NCBI RefSeq assembly: GCF_037975245.1
Contig: NC_092579.1
Location: 32,209,666-32,273,665 of the forward strand
Direction of reading: 5' to 3'
Source of the DNA: Apostichopus japonicus
Taxonomy: Eukaryota; Echinodermata; Holothuroidea; Aspidochirotida; Stichopodidae
Length of the DNA stretch: 64,000 bases
Positions 49,184-62,557 of the stretch are shown here, piece after piece. The notes below the pieces were generated by a model. That model did no database searches, was not told where the DNA came from, and worked only from the letters and a program-made list of their open reading frames with translations. How positions within the stretch are numbered: position 1 is the stretch's first letter; each line of letters opens with the position of its first letter. The position numbers and the translations under genes were made by a program.

Positions 49184-50739
49184 TTAAAGTTCCCAGAGAC
49201 CGTATAAGATCTCGGCAAAAGCAAACTGCCCCCACCTGGTCTCGAGCCCGCGATTCAAAATACGTCACGCTCTCGAGGTACAGAGCAACCAACCGCGCCA
49301 CGACAGCAGTTGATATAAATCTATGTTCGTTTCTAATACTTAAATTTCCATGGGCCGTATGAGATCGCGGCAAAAGCAAACTGCCCCCACCTGGTCTCGA
49401 GCCCGCGATCCAAAATACGTCACGCTCTCGAGGTACAGAGCAACCAACCGCGCCACGACAGCAGTTGATATAAATCTATGTTCGTTTCTAATACTTAAAG
49501 TTCCCAGAGACCGTATAAAAACCCGGCAAAAGCAAACTGCCCCCACCTGGTCTCGAGCCCGCGATCCAAAATACGTCACGCTCTCGAGGTACAGAGCAAC
49601 CAACCGCGCCACGACAGCAGTTGATATAAATCTATGTTCGTTTCTAATACTTAAAGTTCCAGGGGCCGTATAAGATCGCGGCAAAAGCAAACTGCCCCAC
49701 CTGGTCTCGAGCCCGCGATCCAAAATACGTCACGCTCTCGAGGTACAGAGCAACCAACCGCGCCACGACAGCAGTTGATATAAATCTATGTTCGTTTCTA
49801 ATACTTAAAGTTCCCAGAGACCGTATAAAAACCCGGCAAAAGCAAACTGCCCCCACCTGGTCTCGAGCCCGCGATCCAAAATACGTCACGCTCTCGAGGT
49901 ACAGAGCAACCAACCGCGCCACGACAGCAGTTGATATAAATCTATGTTCGTTTCTAATACTTAAAGTTCCCAGAGACCGTATAAGATCGCGGCAAAAGCA
50001 AACTGCCCCCACCTGGTCTCGAGCCCGCGATCCAAAATACGTCACGCTCTCGAGGTACAGAGCAACCAACCGCGCCACGACAGCAGTTGATATAAATCTA
50101 TGTTCGTTTCTAATACTTAAAGTTCCCAGAGACCGTATAAGAACCCGGCAAAAGCAAACTGCCCCCACCTGGTCTCGAGCCCGCGATTCAAAATACGTCA
50201 CGCTCTCGAGGTACAGAGCAACCAACCGCGCCACGACAGCAGTTGATATAAATCTATGTTCGTCACTAATACTTAAATTTCCATGTGCCGTATGAGATCG
50301 CGGCAAAAGCAAACTGCCCCCACCTGGTCTCGAGCCCGCGATCCAAAATACGTCACGCTCTCGAGGTACAGAGCAACCAACCGCGCCACGACAGCAGTTG
50401 ATATAAATCTATGTTCGTTTCTAATACTTAAAGTTCCCAGAGACCGTATAAGAACCCGGCAAAAGCAAACTGCCCCCACCTGGTCTCGAGCCCGCGATCC
50501 AAAATACGTCACGCTCTCGAGGTACAGAGCAACCAACCGCGCCACGACAGCAGTTGATATAAATCTATGTTCGTTTCTAATACTTAAAGTTCCCAGAGAC
50601 CGTATGAGATCGCGGCAAAAGCAAACTGCCCCCACCTGGTCTCGAGCCCGCGATCCAAAATACGTCACGCTCTCGAGGTACAGAGCAACCAACCGCGCCA
50701 CGACAGCAGTTGATATAAATCTATGTTCGTTTCTAATAC
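49184..50739. repeat. 10-monomer unit, copy 1 (1556 bp)
   Basis: The order is tataagatctcgg with gcgattcaaaa, tttccatgggcc, tataaaaacccgg, 154-bp aggggcc, tataaaaacccgg, tataagatcgcgg, tataagaacccgg with gcgattcaaaa, tttccatgtgcc, tataagaacccgg, tatgag. The next unit starts 1556 bp later with the same tataagatctcgg monomer. Private to this copy is cgtcactaatac near 50262. The gcgattc, ccatggg and ccatgtg variants occur only in this neighbourhood. Confidence 0.86.
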
Positions 50740-52449
50740 TTAAAGTTCCCAGAGACCGTATAAGATCTCGGCAAAAGCAAACTGCCCCCACCTGGTCTCG
50801 AGCCCGCGATTCAAAATACGTCACGCTCTCGAGGTACAGAGCAACCAACCGCGCCACGACAGCAGTTGATATAAATCTATGTTCGTTTCTAATACTTAAA
50901 TTTCCATGGGCCGTATGAGATCGCGGCAAAAGCAAACTGCCCCCACCTGGTCTCGAGCCCGCGATCCAAAATACGTCACGCTCTCGAGGTACAGAGCAAC
51001 CAACCGCGCCACGACAGCAGTTGATATAAATCTATGTTCGTTTCTAATACTTAAAGTTCCCAGAGACCGTATAAAAACCCGGCAAAAGCAAACTGCCCCC
51101 ACCTGGTCTCGAGCCCGCGATCCAAAATACGTCACGCTCTCGAGGTACAGAGCAACCAACCGCGCCACGACAGCAGTTGATATAAATCTATGTTCGTTTC
51201 TAATACTTAAAGTTCCAGGGGCCGTATAAGATCGCGGCAAAAGCAAACTGCCCCACCTGGTCTCGAGCCCGCGATCCAAAATACGTCACGCTCTCGAGGT
51301 ACAGAGCAACCAACCGCGCCACGACAGCAGTTGATATAAATCTATGTTCGTTTCTAATACTTAAAGTTCCCAGAGACCGTATAAAAACCCGGCAAAAGCA
51401 AACTGCCCCCACCTGGTCTCGAGCCCGCGATCCAAAATACGTCACGCTCTCGAGGTACAGAGCAACCAACCGCGCCACGACAGCAGTTGATATAAATCTA
51501 TGTTCGTTTCTAATACTTAAAGTTCCCAGAGACCGTATAAGATCGCGGCAAAAGCAAACTGCCCCCACCTGGTCTCGAGCCCGCGATCCAAAATACGTCA
51601 CGCTCTCGAGGTACAGAGCAACCAACCGCGCCACGACAGCAGTTGATATAAATCTATGTTCGTTTCTAATACTTAAAGTTCCCAGAGACCGTATAAGAAC
51701 CCGGCAAAAGCAAACTGCCCCCACCTGGTCTCGAGCCCGCGATTCAAAATACGTCACGCTCTCGAGGTACAGAGCAACCAACCGCGCCACGACAGCAGTT
51801 GATATAAATCTATGTTCGTTTCTAATACTTAAATTTCCATGTGCCGTATGAGATCGCGGCAAAAGCAAACTGCCCCCACCTGGTCTCGAGCCCGCGATCC
51901 AAAATACGTCACGCTCTCGAGGTACAGAGCAACCAACCGCGCCACGACAGCAGTTGATATAAATCTATGTTCGTTTCTAATACTTAAAGTTCCCAGAGAC
52001 CGTATAAAAACCCGGCAAAAGCAAACTGCCCCCACCTGGTCTCGAGCCCGCGATCCAAAATACGTCACGCTCTCGAGGTACAGAGCAACCAACCGCGCCA
52101 CGACAGCAGTTGATATAAATCTATGTTCGTTTCTAATACTTAAAGTTCCAGGGGCCGTATAAGATCGCGGCAAAAGCAAACTGCCCCACCTGGTCTCGAG
52201 CCCGCGATCCAAAATACGTCACGCTCTCGAGGTACAGAGCAACCAACCGCGCCACGACAGCAGTTGATATAAATCTATGTTCGTTTCTAATACTTAAAGT
52301 TCCCAGAGACCGTATAAAAACCCGGCAAAAGCAAACTGCCCCCACCTGGTCTCGAGCCCGCGATCCAAAATACGTCACGCTCTCGAGGTACAGAGCAACC
52401 AACCGCGCCACGACAGCAGTTGATATAAATCTATGTTCGTTTCTAATAC
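50740..52449. repeat. 10-monomer unit, copy 2, with altered tail
   Basis: 50740-51983 repeats 49184-50427 at offset 1556. After the tttccatgtgcc monomer (51829) it does not continue with tataagaacccgg and tatgag. It restarts the tataaaaacccgg, aggggcc, tataaaaacccgg series, matching 50896-51516 at offset 933. This tail indicates a further 6-monomer shift superimposed on the 10-monomer duplication. Confidence 0.84.
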
Positions 52450-54314
52450 TTAAAGTTCCAGAGACCGTATGAGATCGCGGCAAAAGCAAACTGCCCCCAC
52501 CTGGTCTCGAGCCCGCGATCCAAAATACGTCACGCTCTCGAGGTACAGAGCAACCAACCGCGCCACGACAGCAGTTGATATAAATTTATGTTCGTTTCTA
52601 ATACTTAAAGTTCCCAGAGACCGTATAAGATCGCGGCAAAAGCAAACTGCCCCCACCTGGTCTCGAGCCCGCGATCCAAAATACGTCACGCTCTCGAGGT
52701 ACAGAGCAACCAACCGCGCCACGACAGCAGTTGATATAAATCTATGTTCGTTTCTAATACTTAAAGTTCCAGGGGCCGTATAAGATCGCGGCAAAAGCAA
52801 ACTGCCCCACCTGGTCTCGAGCCCGCGATCCAAAATACGTCACGCTCTCGAGGTACAGAGCAACCAACCGCGCCACGACAGCAGTTGATATAAATCTATG
52901 TTCGTTTCTAATACTTAAATTTCCCAGAGACCGTATAAGAACCCGGCAAAAGCAAACTGCCCCCACCTGGTCTCGAGCCCGCGATCCAAAATACGTCACG
53001 CTCTCGAGGTACAGAGCAACCAACCGCGCCACGACAGCAGTTGATATAAATCTATGTTCGTTTCTAATACTTAAATTTCCCAGAGACCGTATAAGAACCC
53101 GGCAAAAGCAAACTGCCCCCACCTGGTCTCGAGCCCGCGATCCAAAATACGTCACGCTCTCGAGGTACAGAGCAACCAACCGCGCCACGACAGCAGTTGA
53201 TATAAATCTATGTTCGTTTCTAATACTTAAAGTTCCCAGAGACCGTATAAGAACCCGGCAAAAGCAAACTGCCCCCACCTGGTCTCGAGCCCGCGATCCA
53301 AAATACGTCACGCTCTCGAGGTACAGAGCAACCAACCGCGCCACGACAGCAGTTGATATAAATCTATGTTCGTTTCTAATACTTAAAGTTCCCAGAGACC
53401 GTATAAAACCCGGCAAAAGCAAACTGCCCCCACCTGGTCTCGAGCCCGCGATCCAAAATACGTCACGCTCTCGAGGTACAGAGCAACCAACCGCGCCACG
53501 ACAGCAGTTGATATAAATCTATGTTCGTTTCTAATACTTAAAGTTCCCACAGACCGTATAAGATCGCGGCAAAAGCAAACTGCCCCCACCTGGTCTCGAG
53601 CCCGCGATCCAAAATACGTCACGCTCTCGAGGTACAGAGCAACCAACCGCGCCACCACAGCAGTTGATATAAATCTATGTTCGTTTCTAATACTTAAAGT
53701 TCCAGAGACCGTATAAGATCGCGGCAAAAGCAAACTGCCCCCACCTGGTCTCGAGCCCGCGATCCAAAATACGTCACGCTCTCGAGGTACAGAGCAACCA
53801 ACCGCGCCACGACAGCAGTTGATATAAATCTATGTTCGTTTTTAATACTTAAAGTTCCAGAGACCGTACCATATCGCGGCAAAAGCAAACTGCCCCCACC
53901 TGGTCTCGAGCCCGCGATCCAAAATACGTCACGCTCTCGAGGTACAGAGCAACCAACCGCGCCACGACAGCAGTTGATATAAATCTATGTTCGTTTCTAA
54001 TACTTAAAGTTCCAGAGACCGTATAAGATCGCGGCAAAAGCAAACTGCCCCCACCTGGTCTCGAGCCCGCGATCCAAAATACGTCACGCTCTCGAGGTAC
54101 AGAGCAACCAACCGCGCCACGACAGCAGTTGATATAAATCTATGTTCGTTTCTAATACTTAAAGTTCCCAGAGACCGTATAAGATCCCGGCAAAAGCAAA
54201 CTGCCCCCACCTGGTCTCGAGCCCGCGATCCAAAATACGTCACGCTCTCGAGGTACAGAGCAACCAACCGCGCCACGACAGCAGTTGATATAAATCTATG
54301 TTCGTTTCTAATAC
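52450..54314. repeat. Transitional satellite domain (12 monomers)
   Basis: 52450 to about 52910 repeats 26487 to about 26950, including the rare atttatgtt, although the two lie 26 kb apart. Then follow two aaatttccc tataagaacccgg monomers, another tataagaacccgg, a shortened gtataaaacccgg near 53401, cccacagaccg near 53548, gccaccacagc near 53651, gtaccatatcgcgg with tttttaatac near 53841-53870, and gatcccgg near 54183. From here rightwards gtaccat and tttttaat variants become common. Confidence 0.78.
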
Positions 54315-56802
54315 TTAAAGTTCCAGAGACCGTATAAGATCGCGGAAAAAGCAAACTGCCCCCACCTGGTCTCGAGCCCGCGATCCAAAATACGTCACGC
54401 TCTCGAGGTACAGAGCAACCAACCGCGCCACGACAGCAGTTAATATAAATCTATGTTCGTTTTTAATACTTAAAGTTCCAGAGACCGTATGAGATCGCGG
54501 CAAAAGCAAACTGCCCCCACCTGGTCTCGAGCCCGCGATCCAAAATACGTCACGCTCTCGAGGTACAGAGCAACCAACCGCGCCACGACAGCAGTTGATA
54601 TAAATCTATGTTCGTTTTTAATACTTAAAGTTCCCAGAGACCGTATAAGATCGCGGCAAAAGCAAACTGCCCCCACCTGGTCTCGAGCCCGCGATCCAAA
54701 ATACGTCACGCTCTCGAGGTACAGAGCAACCAACCGCGCCACGACAGCAGTTGATATAAATCTATGTTCGTTTTTAATACTTAAAGTTCCAGAGACCGTA
54801 CCATATCGCGGCAAAAGCAAACTGCCCCCACCTGGTCTCGAGCCCGCGATCCAAAATACGTCACGCTCTCGAGGTACAGAGCAACCAACCGCGCCACGAC
54901 AGCAGTTGATATAAATCTATGTTCGTTTCTAATACTTAAAGTTCCCAGAGACCGTACGAAATCGCGGAAAAAACAAACTGTCCCCACCTGGTCTCGAGCC
55001 CGCGATCCAAAATACGTCACGCTCTCGAGGTACAGAGCAACCAACCGCGCCACGACAGCAGTTGATATAAATCTATGTTCGTTTCTAATACTTAAAGTTC
55101 CAGAGACCGTACGAGATCGCGGAAAAAACAAACTGTCCCCACCTGGTCTCGAGCCCGCGATCCAAAATACGTCACGCTCTCGAGGTACAGAGCAACCAAC
55201 CGCACCACGACAGCAGTTGATATAAATCTATGTTCGTTTCTAATACTTAAAGTTCCCAGAGACCGTATGAGATCGCGGCAAAAGCAAACTGCCCCCACCT
55301 GGTCTCGAGCCCGCGATCCAAAATACGTCACGCTCTCGAGGTACAGAGCAACCAACCGCGTCACGACAGCAGTTGATATAAATCTATGTTCGTTTCTAAT
55401 ACTTAAAGTTCCCAGAGACCGTACCAGATCGCGGCAAAAGCAAACTGCCCCCACCTGGTCTCGAGCCCGCGATCCAAAATACGTCACGCTCTCGAGGTAC
55501 AGAGCAACCAACCGCGCCACGACAGCAGTTGATATAAATCTATGTTCGTTTCTAATACTTAAAGTTCCCAGAGACCGTACCAGATCGCGGCAAAAGCAAA
55601 CTGCCCCCACCTGGTCTCGAGCCCGCGATCCAAAATACGTCACGCTCTCGAGGTACAGAGCAACCAACCGCGCCACGACAGCAGTTGATATAAATCTATG
55701 TTCGTTTCTAATACTTAAAGTTCTTAGAGACCGTATGAGATCGCGGCAAAAGCAAACTGCCCCCACCTGGTCTCGAGCCCGCGATCCAAAATACGTCACG
55801 CTCTCGAGGAACAGAGCAACCAACCGCGTCACGACAGCAGTTGATATAAATCTATGTTCGTTTCTAATACTTAAAGTTCCAAAGACCGTATGAGATCGCG
55901 GCAAAAGCAAACTGCCCCCACCTGATCTCGAGCCCGCGATCCAAAATACGTCACGCTCTCGAGGTACAGAGCAACCAACCGCGCCACGACAGCAGTTGAT
56001 ATAAATCTATGTTCGTTTCTAATACTTAAAGTTCCAGAGACCGTACCAGATCGCGGCAAAAGCAAAATGCCCCCACCTGGTCTCGAGCCCGCGATCCAAA
56101 ATACGTCACGCTCTCGAGGTACAGAGCAACCAACCGCGCCACGACAGCAGTTGATATAAATCTATGTTCGTTTCTAATACTTAAAGTTCCAGGGGCCGTA
56201 TAAGATCGCGGCAAAAGCAAACTGCCCCACCTGGTCTCGAGCCCGCGATCCAAAATACGTCACGCTCTCGAGGTACAGAGCAACCAACCGCGCCACGACA
56301 GCAGTTGATATAAATCTATGTTCGTTTCTAATACTTAAAGTTCCCAGAGACCGTATGAGATCGCGGCAAAAGCTGACTGCCCCCAGCTGGTCTCGAGCCC
56401 GCGATCCAAAATACGTCACGCTCTCGAGGTACAGAGCAACCAACCGCGCCACGACAGCAGTTGATATAAATCTATGTTCGTTTCTAATACTTAAAGTTCC
56501 CAGAGACCGTATGAGATCGCGGCAAAAGCAAACTGCCCCCAGCTGGTCTCGAGCCCGCGATCCAAAATACGTCACGCTCTCGAGGTACAGAGCAACCAAC
56601 CGCGCCACGACAGCAGTTGATATAAATCTATGTTCGTTTCTAATACTTAAAGTTCCCAGAGACCGTACCATATCGCGGCAAAAGCAAACTGCCCCCACCT
56701 GGTCTCGAGCCCGCGATCCAAAATACGTCACGCTCTCGAGGTACAGAGCAACCAACCGCGCCACGACAGCAGTTGATATAAATCTATGTTCGTTTCTAAT
56801 AC
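54315..56802. repeat. Second 16-monomer unit, copy 1 (2488 bp)
   Basis: This unit matches 56803 to about 59134 at offset 2488. Distinctive monomers in order include gttaatataaatc near 54440, three consecutive tttttaatac monomers, gtaccat, two monomers with a T6 run on the minus strand and actgtcccc (54955-55138), accgcaccac near 55202, gtaccagatc twice, gttcttagagacc near 55722, gaggaacagagc near 55807, ccaaagaccg near 55878, gcaaaatgccc near 56065, agctgactgcccccagctgg near 56372 and a second cagctgg near 56540. It ends with a gtaccat monomer. It has the same length as the 15.05 kb unit but a different composition. Confidence 0.9.
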
Positions 56803-59134
56803 TTAAAGTTCCAGAGACCGTATAAGATCGCGGAAAAAGCAAACTGCCCCCACCTGGTCTCGAGCCCGCGATCCAAAATACGTCACGCTCTCGAGGTACA
56901 GAGCAACCAACCGCGCCACGACAGCAGTTAATATAAATCTATGTTCGTTTTTAATACTTAAAGTTCCAGAGACCGTATGAGATCGCGGCAAAAGCAAACT
57001 GCCCCCACCTGGTCTCGAGCCCGCGATCCAAAATACGTCACGCTCTCGAGGTACAGAGCAACCAACCGCGCCACGACAGCAGTTGATATAAATCTATGTT
57101 CGTTTTTAATACTTAAAGTTCCCAGAGACCGTATAAGATCGCGGCAAAAGCAAACTGCCCCCACCTGGTCTCGAGCCCGCGATCCAAAATACGTCACGCT
57201 CTCGAGGTACAGAGCAACCAACCGCGCCACGACAGCAGTTGATATAAATCTATGTTCGTTTTTAATACTTAAAGTTCCAGAGACCGTACCATATCGCGGC
57301 AAAAGCAAACTGCCCCCACCTGGTCTCGAGCCCGCGATCCAAAATACGTCACGCTCTCGAGGTACAGAGCAACCAACCGCGCCACGACAGCAGTTGATAT
57401 AAATCTATGTTCGTTTCTAATACTTAAAGTTCCCAGAGACCGTACGAAATCGCGGAAAAAACAAACTGTCCCCACCTGGTCTCGAGCCCGCGATCCAAAA
57501 TACGTCACGCTCTCGAGGTACAGAGCAACCAACCGCGCCACGACAGCAGTTGATATAAATCTATGTTCGTTTCTAATACTTAAAGTTCCAGAGACCGTAC
57601 GAGATCGCGGAAAAAACAAACTGTCCCCACCTGGTCTCGAGCCCGCGATCCAAAATACGTCACGCTCTCGAGGTACAGAGCAACCAACCGCACCACGACA
57701 GCAGTTGATATAAATCTATGTTCGTTTCTAATACTTAAAGTTCCCAGAGACCGTATGAGATCGCGGCAAAAGCAAACTGCCCCCACCTGGTCTCGAGCCC
57801 GCGATCCAAAATACGTCACGCTCTCGAGGTACAGAGCAACCAACCGCGTCACGACAGCAGTTGATATAAATCTATGTTCGTTTCTAATACTTAAAGTTCC
57901 CAGAGACCGTACCAGATCGCGGCAAAAGCAAACTGCCCCCACCTGGTCTCGAGCCCGCGATCCAAAATACGTCACGCTCTCGAGGTACAGAGCAACCAAC
58001 CGCGCCACGACAGCAGTTGATATAAATCTATGTTCGTTTCTAATACTTAAAGTTCCCAGAGACCGTACCAGATCGCGGCAAAAGCAAACTGCCCCCACCT
58101 GGTCTCGAGCCCGCGATCCAAAATACGTCACGCTCTCGAGGTACAGAGCAACCAACCGCGCCACGACAGCAGTTGATATAAATCTATGTTCGTTTCTAAT
58201 ACTTAAAGTTCTTAGAGACCGTATGAGATCGCGGCAAAAGCAAACTGCCCCCACCTGGTCTCGAGCCCGCGATCCAAAATACGTCACGCTCTCGAGGAAC
58301 AGAGCAACCAACCGCGTCACGACAGCAGTTGATATAAATCTATGTTCGTTTCTAATACTTAAAGTTCCAAAGACCGTATGAGATCGCGGCAAAAGCAAAC
58401 TGCCCCCACCTGATCTCGAGCCCGCGATCCAAAATACGTCACGCTCTCGAGGTACAGAGCAACCAACCGCGCCACGACAGCAGTTGATATAAATCTATGT
58501 TCGTTTCTAATACTTAAAGTTCCAGAGACCGTACCAGATCGCGGCAAAAGCAAAATGCCCCCACCTGGTCTCGAGCCCGAGATCCAAAATACGTCACGCT
58601 CTCGAGGTACAGAGCAACCAACCGCGCCACGACAGCAGTTGATATAAATCTATGTTCGTTTCTAATACTTAAAGTTCCAGGGGCCGTATAAGATCGCGGC
58701 AAAAGCAAACTGCCCCACCTGGTCTCGAGCCCGCGATCCAAAATACGTCACGCTCTCGAGGTACAGAGCAACCAACCGCGCCACGACAGCAGTTGATATA
58801 AATCTATGTTCGTTTCTAATACTTAAAGTTCCCAGAGACCGTATGAGATCGCGGCAAAAGCTGACTGCCCCCAGCTGGTCTCGAGCCCGCGATCCAAAAT
58901 ACGTCACGCTCTCGAGGTACAGAGCAACCAACCGCGCCACGACAGCAGTTGATATAAATCTATGTTCGTTTCTAATACTTAAAGTTCCCAGAGACCGTAT
59001 GAGATCGCGGCAAAAGCAAACTGCCCCCAGCTGGTCTCGAGCCCGCGATCCAAAATACGTCACGCTCTCGAGGTACAGAGCAACCAACCGCGCCACGACA
59101 GCAGTTGATATAAATCTATGTTCGTTTCTAATAC
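56803..59134. repeat. Second 16-monomer unit, copy 2 (15 monomers matched)
   Basis: Every distinctive monomer of 54315-56646 recurs here in order. The only difference found is cccgagatcc near 58577, where copy 1 has cccgcgatcc. After 15 monomers an extra tatgag monomer with actgtgcccacc (59135 on) precedes the gtaccat monomer that closed copy 1. Confidence 0.9.
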
Positions 59135-59756
59135 TTAAAGTTCCCAGAGACCGTATGAGATCGCGGCAAAAGCAAACTGTGCCCACCTGGTCTCGAGCCC
59201 GCGATCCAAAATACGTCACGCTCTCGAGGTACAGAGCAACCAACCGCGCCACGACAGCAGTTGATATAAATCTATGTTCGTTTCTAATACTTAAAGTTCC
59301 CAGAGACCGTACCATATCGCGGCAAAAGCAAACTGCCCCCACCTGGTCTCGAGCCCGCGATCCAAAATACGTCACGCTCTCGAGGTACAGAGCAACCAAC
59401 CGCGCCACGACAGCAGTTGATATAAATCTATGTTCGTTTCTAATACTTAAAGTTCCCAGAGACCGTACCATATCGCGGCAAAAGCAAACTGCCACACCTG
59501 GTCTCGAGCCCGCGATCCAAAATACGTCACGCTCTCGAGGTACAGAGCAACCAACCGCGCCACGACAGCAGTTGATATAAATCTATGTTCGTTTCTAATA
59601 CTTAAAGTTCCCAGAGACCGTACCATATCGCGGCAAAAGCAAACTGCCCCACCTGGTCTCGAGCCCGCGATCCAAAATACGTCACGCTCTCGAGGTACAG
59701 AGCAACCAACCGCGCCACGACAGCAGTTGATATAAATCTATGTTCGTTTCTAATAC
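59135..59756. repeat. Four-monomer link
   Basis: A tatgag monomer with actgtgcccacc is followed by three gtaccatatcgcgg monomers. The last two have shortened C-runs (ctgccacacctgg and ctgccccacctgg). They resemble the gtaccat series at 60223-60688 and prepare the 18-monomer unit that follows. Confidence 0.78.
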
Positions 59757-62557
59757 TTAAAGTTCCAGAGACCGTATGAGATCGCCGCAAAAGCAAACTG
59801 CCCCCACCTGGTCTCGAGCCCGCGATCCAAAATACGTCACGCTCTCGAGGTACAGAACAACCAACCGCGCCACGACAGCAGTTGATATAAATCTATGTTG
59901 GTTTCTAATACTTAAAGTTCCAGGGGCCGTATAAGATCGCGGCAAAAGCAAACTGCCCCCACCTGGTCTCGAGCCCGCGATCCAAAATACGTCACGCTCT
60001 CGAGGTACAGAGCAACCAACCGCGCCACGACAGCAGTTGATATAAATCTATGTTCGTTTCTAATACTTAAAGTTCCCAGAGACCGTATAAGAACCCGGCA
60101 AAAGCAAACTGCCCCCACCTGGTCTCGAGCCCGCGATCCAAAATACGTCACGCTCTCGAGGTACAGAGCAACCAACCGCGCCACGACAGCAGTTGATATA
60201 AATCTATGTTCGTTTCTAATACTTAAAGTTCCCAGAGACCGTACCATATCGCGGCAAAAGCAAACTGCCCCCACCTGGTCTCGAGCCCGCGATCCAAAAT
60301 ACGTCACGCTCTCGAGGTACAGAGCAACCAACCGCGCCACGACAGCAGTTGATATAAATCTATGTTCGTTTCTAATACTTAAAGTTCCCAGAGACCGTAC
60401 CATATCGCGGCAAAAGCAAACTGCCACACCTGGTCTCGAGCCCGCGATCCAAAATACGTCACGCTCTCGAGGTACAGAGCAACCAACCGCGCCACGACAG
60501 CAGTTGATATAAATCTGTGTTCGTTTCTAATACTTAAAGTTCCCAGAGACCGTACCATATCGCGGCAAAAGCAAACTGCCACACCTGGTCTCGAGCCCGC
60601 GATCCAAAATACGTCACGCTCTCGAGGTCCAGAGCAACCAACCGCGCCACGACAGCAGTTGATATAAATCTATGTTCGTTTCTAATACTTAAAGTTCCAG
60701 AGACCGTATGAGATCGCCGCAAAAGCAAACTGCCCCCACCTGGTCTCGAGCCCGCGATCCAAAATACGTCACGCTCTCGAGGTACAGAACAACCAACCGC
60801 GCCACGACAGCAGTTGATATAAATCTATGTTCGTTTCTAATACTTAAAGTTCCAGGGGCCGTATAAGATCGCGGCAAAAGCAAACTGCCCCCACCTGGTC
60901 TCGAGCCCGCAATCCAAAATACGTCACGCTCTCGAGGTACAGAGCAACCAACCGCGCCACGACAGCAGTTGATATAAATCTATGTTCGTTTCTAATACTT
61001 AAAGTTCCAAGAGACCGTATAAGAACCCGGCAAAAGCAAACTGCCCCCACCTGGTCTCGAGCCCGCGATCCAAAATACGTCACGCTCTCGAGGTACAGAG
61101 CAACCAACCGCGCCACGACAGCAGTTGATATAAATCTATGTTCGTTTCTAATACTTAAAGTTCCAGAGACCGTATGAGATCGCGGAAAAAACAAACTGCC
61201 CCCACCTGGTCTCGAGCCCGCGATCCAAAATACGTCACGCTCTCGAGGTACAGAGCAACCAACCGCGCCACGACAGCAGTTGATATAAATCTATGTTCGT
61301 TTCTAATACTTAAAGTTCCCAGAGACCGTATGAGATCGCGGCAAAAGCAAACTGCCCCCACCTGGTCTCGAGCCCGCGATCCAAAATACGTCACGCTCTC
61401 GAGGTACAGAGCAACCAACCGCGCCACGACAGCAGTTGATATAAATCTATGTTCGTTTCTAATACTTAAAGTTCCAGAGACCGTATGAGATCGCGGCAAA
61501 AGCAAACTGCCCCCACCTGGTCTCGAGCCCGCGATCCAAAATACGTCACGCTCTCGAGGTACAGAGCAACCAACCGCGCCACGACAGCAGTTGATATAAA
61601 TCTATGTTCGTTTCTAATACTTAAAGTTCCCAGAGACCGTATGAGATCGCGGAAAAAGCTAACTGCCCCACCTGGTCTCGAGCCCGCGATCCAAAATACG
61701 TCACGCTCTCGAGGTACAGAGCAACCAACCGCGCCACGACAGCAGTTGATATAAATCTATGTTCGTTTCTAATATTTAAAGTTCCAGAGACCGTATGAGA
61801 TCGCGGCAAAAGCAAACTGCCCCCACCTGGTCTCGAGCCCGCGATCCAAAATACGTCACGCTCTCGAGGTACAGAGCAACCAACCGCGCCACGACAGCAG
61901 TTGATATAAATCTATGTTCGTTTCTAATACTTAAAGTTCCCAGAGACCGTATAAGATCTCGGCAAAAGCAAACTGCCCCCACCTGGTCTCGAGCCCGCGA
62001 TCCAAAATACGTCACGCTCTCGAGGTACAGAGCAACCAACCGCGCCACGACAGCAGTTGATATAAATCTATGTTCGTTTCTAATACTTAAAGTTCCCAGA
62101 GACCGTATAAGATCGCGGCAAAAGCAAACTGCCCCCACCTGGTCTCGAGCCCGCGATCCAAAATACGTCACGCTCTCGAGGTACAGAGCAACCAACCGCG
62201 CCACGACAGCAGTTGATATAAATCTATGTTCGTTTCTAATACTTAAAGTTCCCAGAGACCGTATAAGATGGCGGAAAAAGCAAACTGCCCCCACCTGGTC
62301 TCGAGCCCGCGATCCAAAATACGTCACGCTCTCGAGGTACAGAGCAACCAACCGCGCCACGACAGCAGTTGATATAAATCTATGTTCGTTTCTAATACTT
62401 AAAGTTCCCAGAGACCGTATGAGATCGTGGAAAAAGCTAACTGCCCCCACCTGGTCTCGAGCCCGCGATCCAAAATACGTCACGCTCTCGAGGTACAGAG
62501 CACAACCAACCGCGCCACGACAGCAGTTGATATAAATCTATGTTCGTTTCTAATACT
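59757..62557. repeat. 18-monomer unit, copy 1 (2801 bp)
   Basis: The unit starts at a monomer with gatcgccgc, gaacaacc and tgttggtttc. It continues through aggggcc, tataagaacccgg, three gtaccat monomers (two with ccacacctgg; tctgtgttcg near 60516, gaggtccagag near 60625), a second gatcgccgc, aggggcc with cccgcaatcc, ttccaagagacc, a T6 monomer, and then tatgag and tataag monomers. It ends with gatcgtgg near 62425 and gagcacaacc near 62498. The same start recurs at 62558. The first part has an internal 6-monomer repeat: 59757 and 60689 are 932 bp apart and share gatcgccgc and gaacaacc. Confidence 0.88.
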
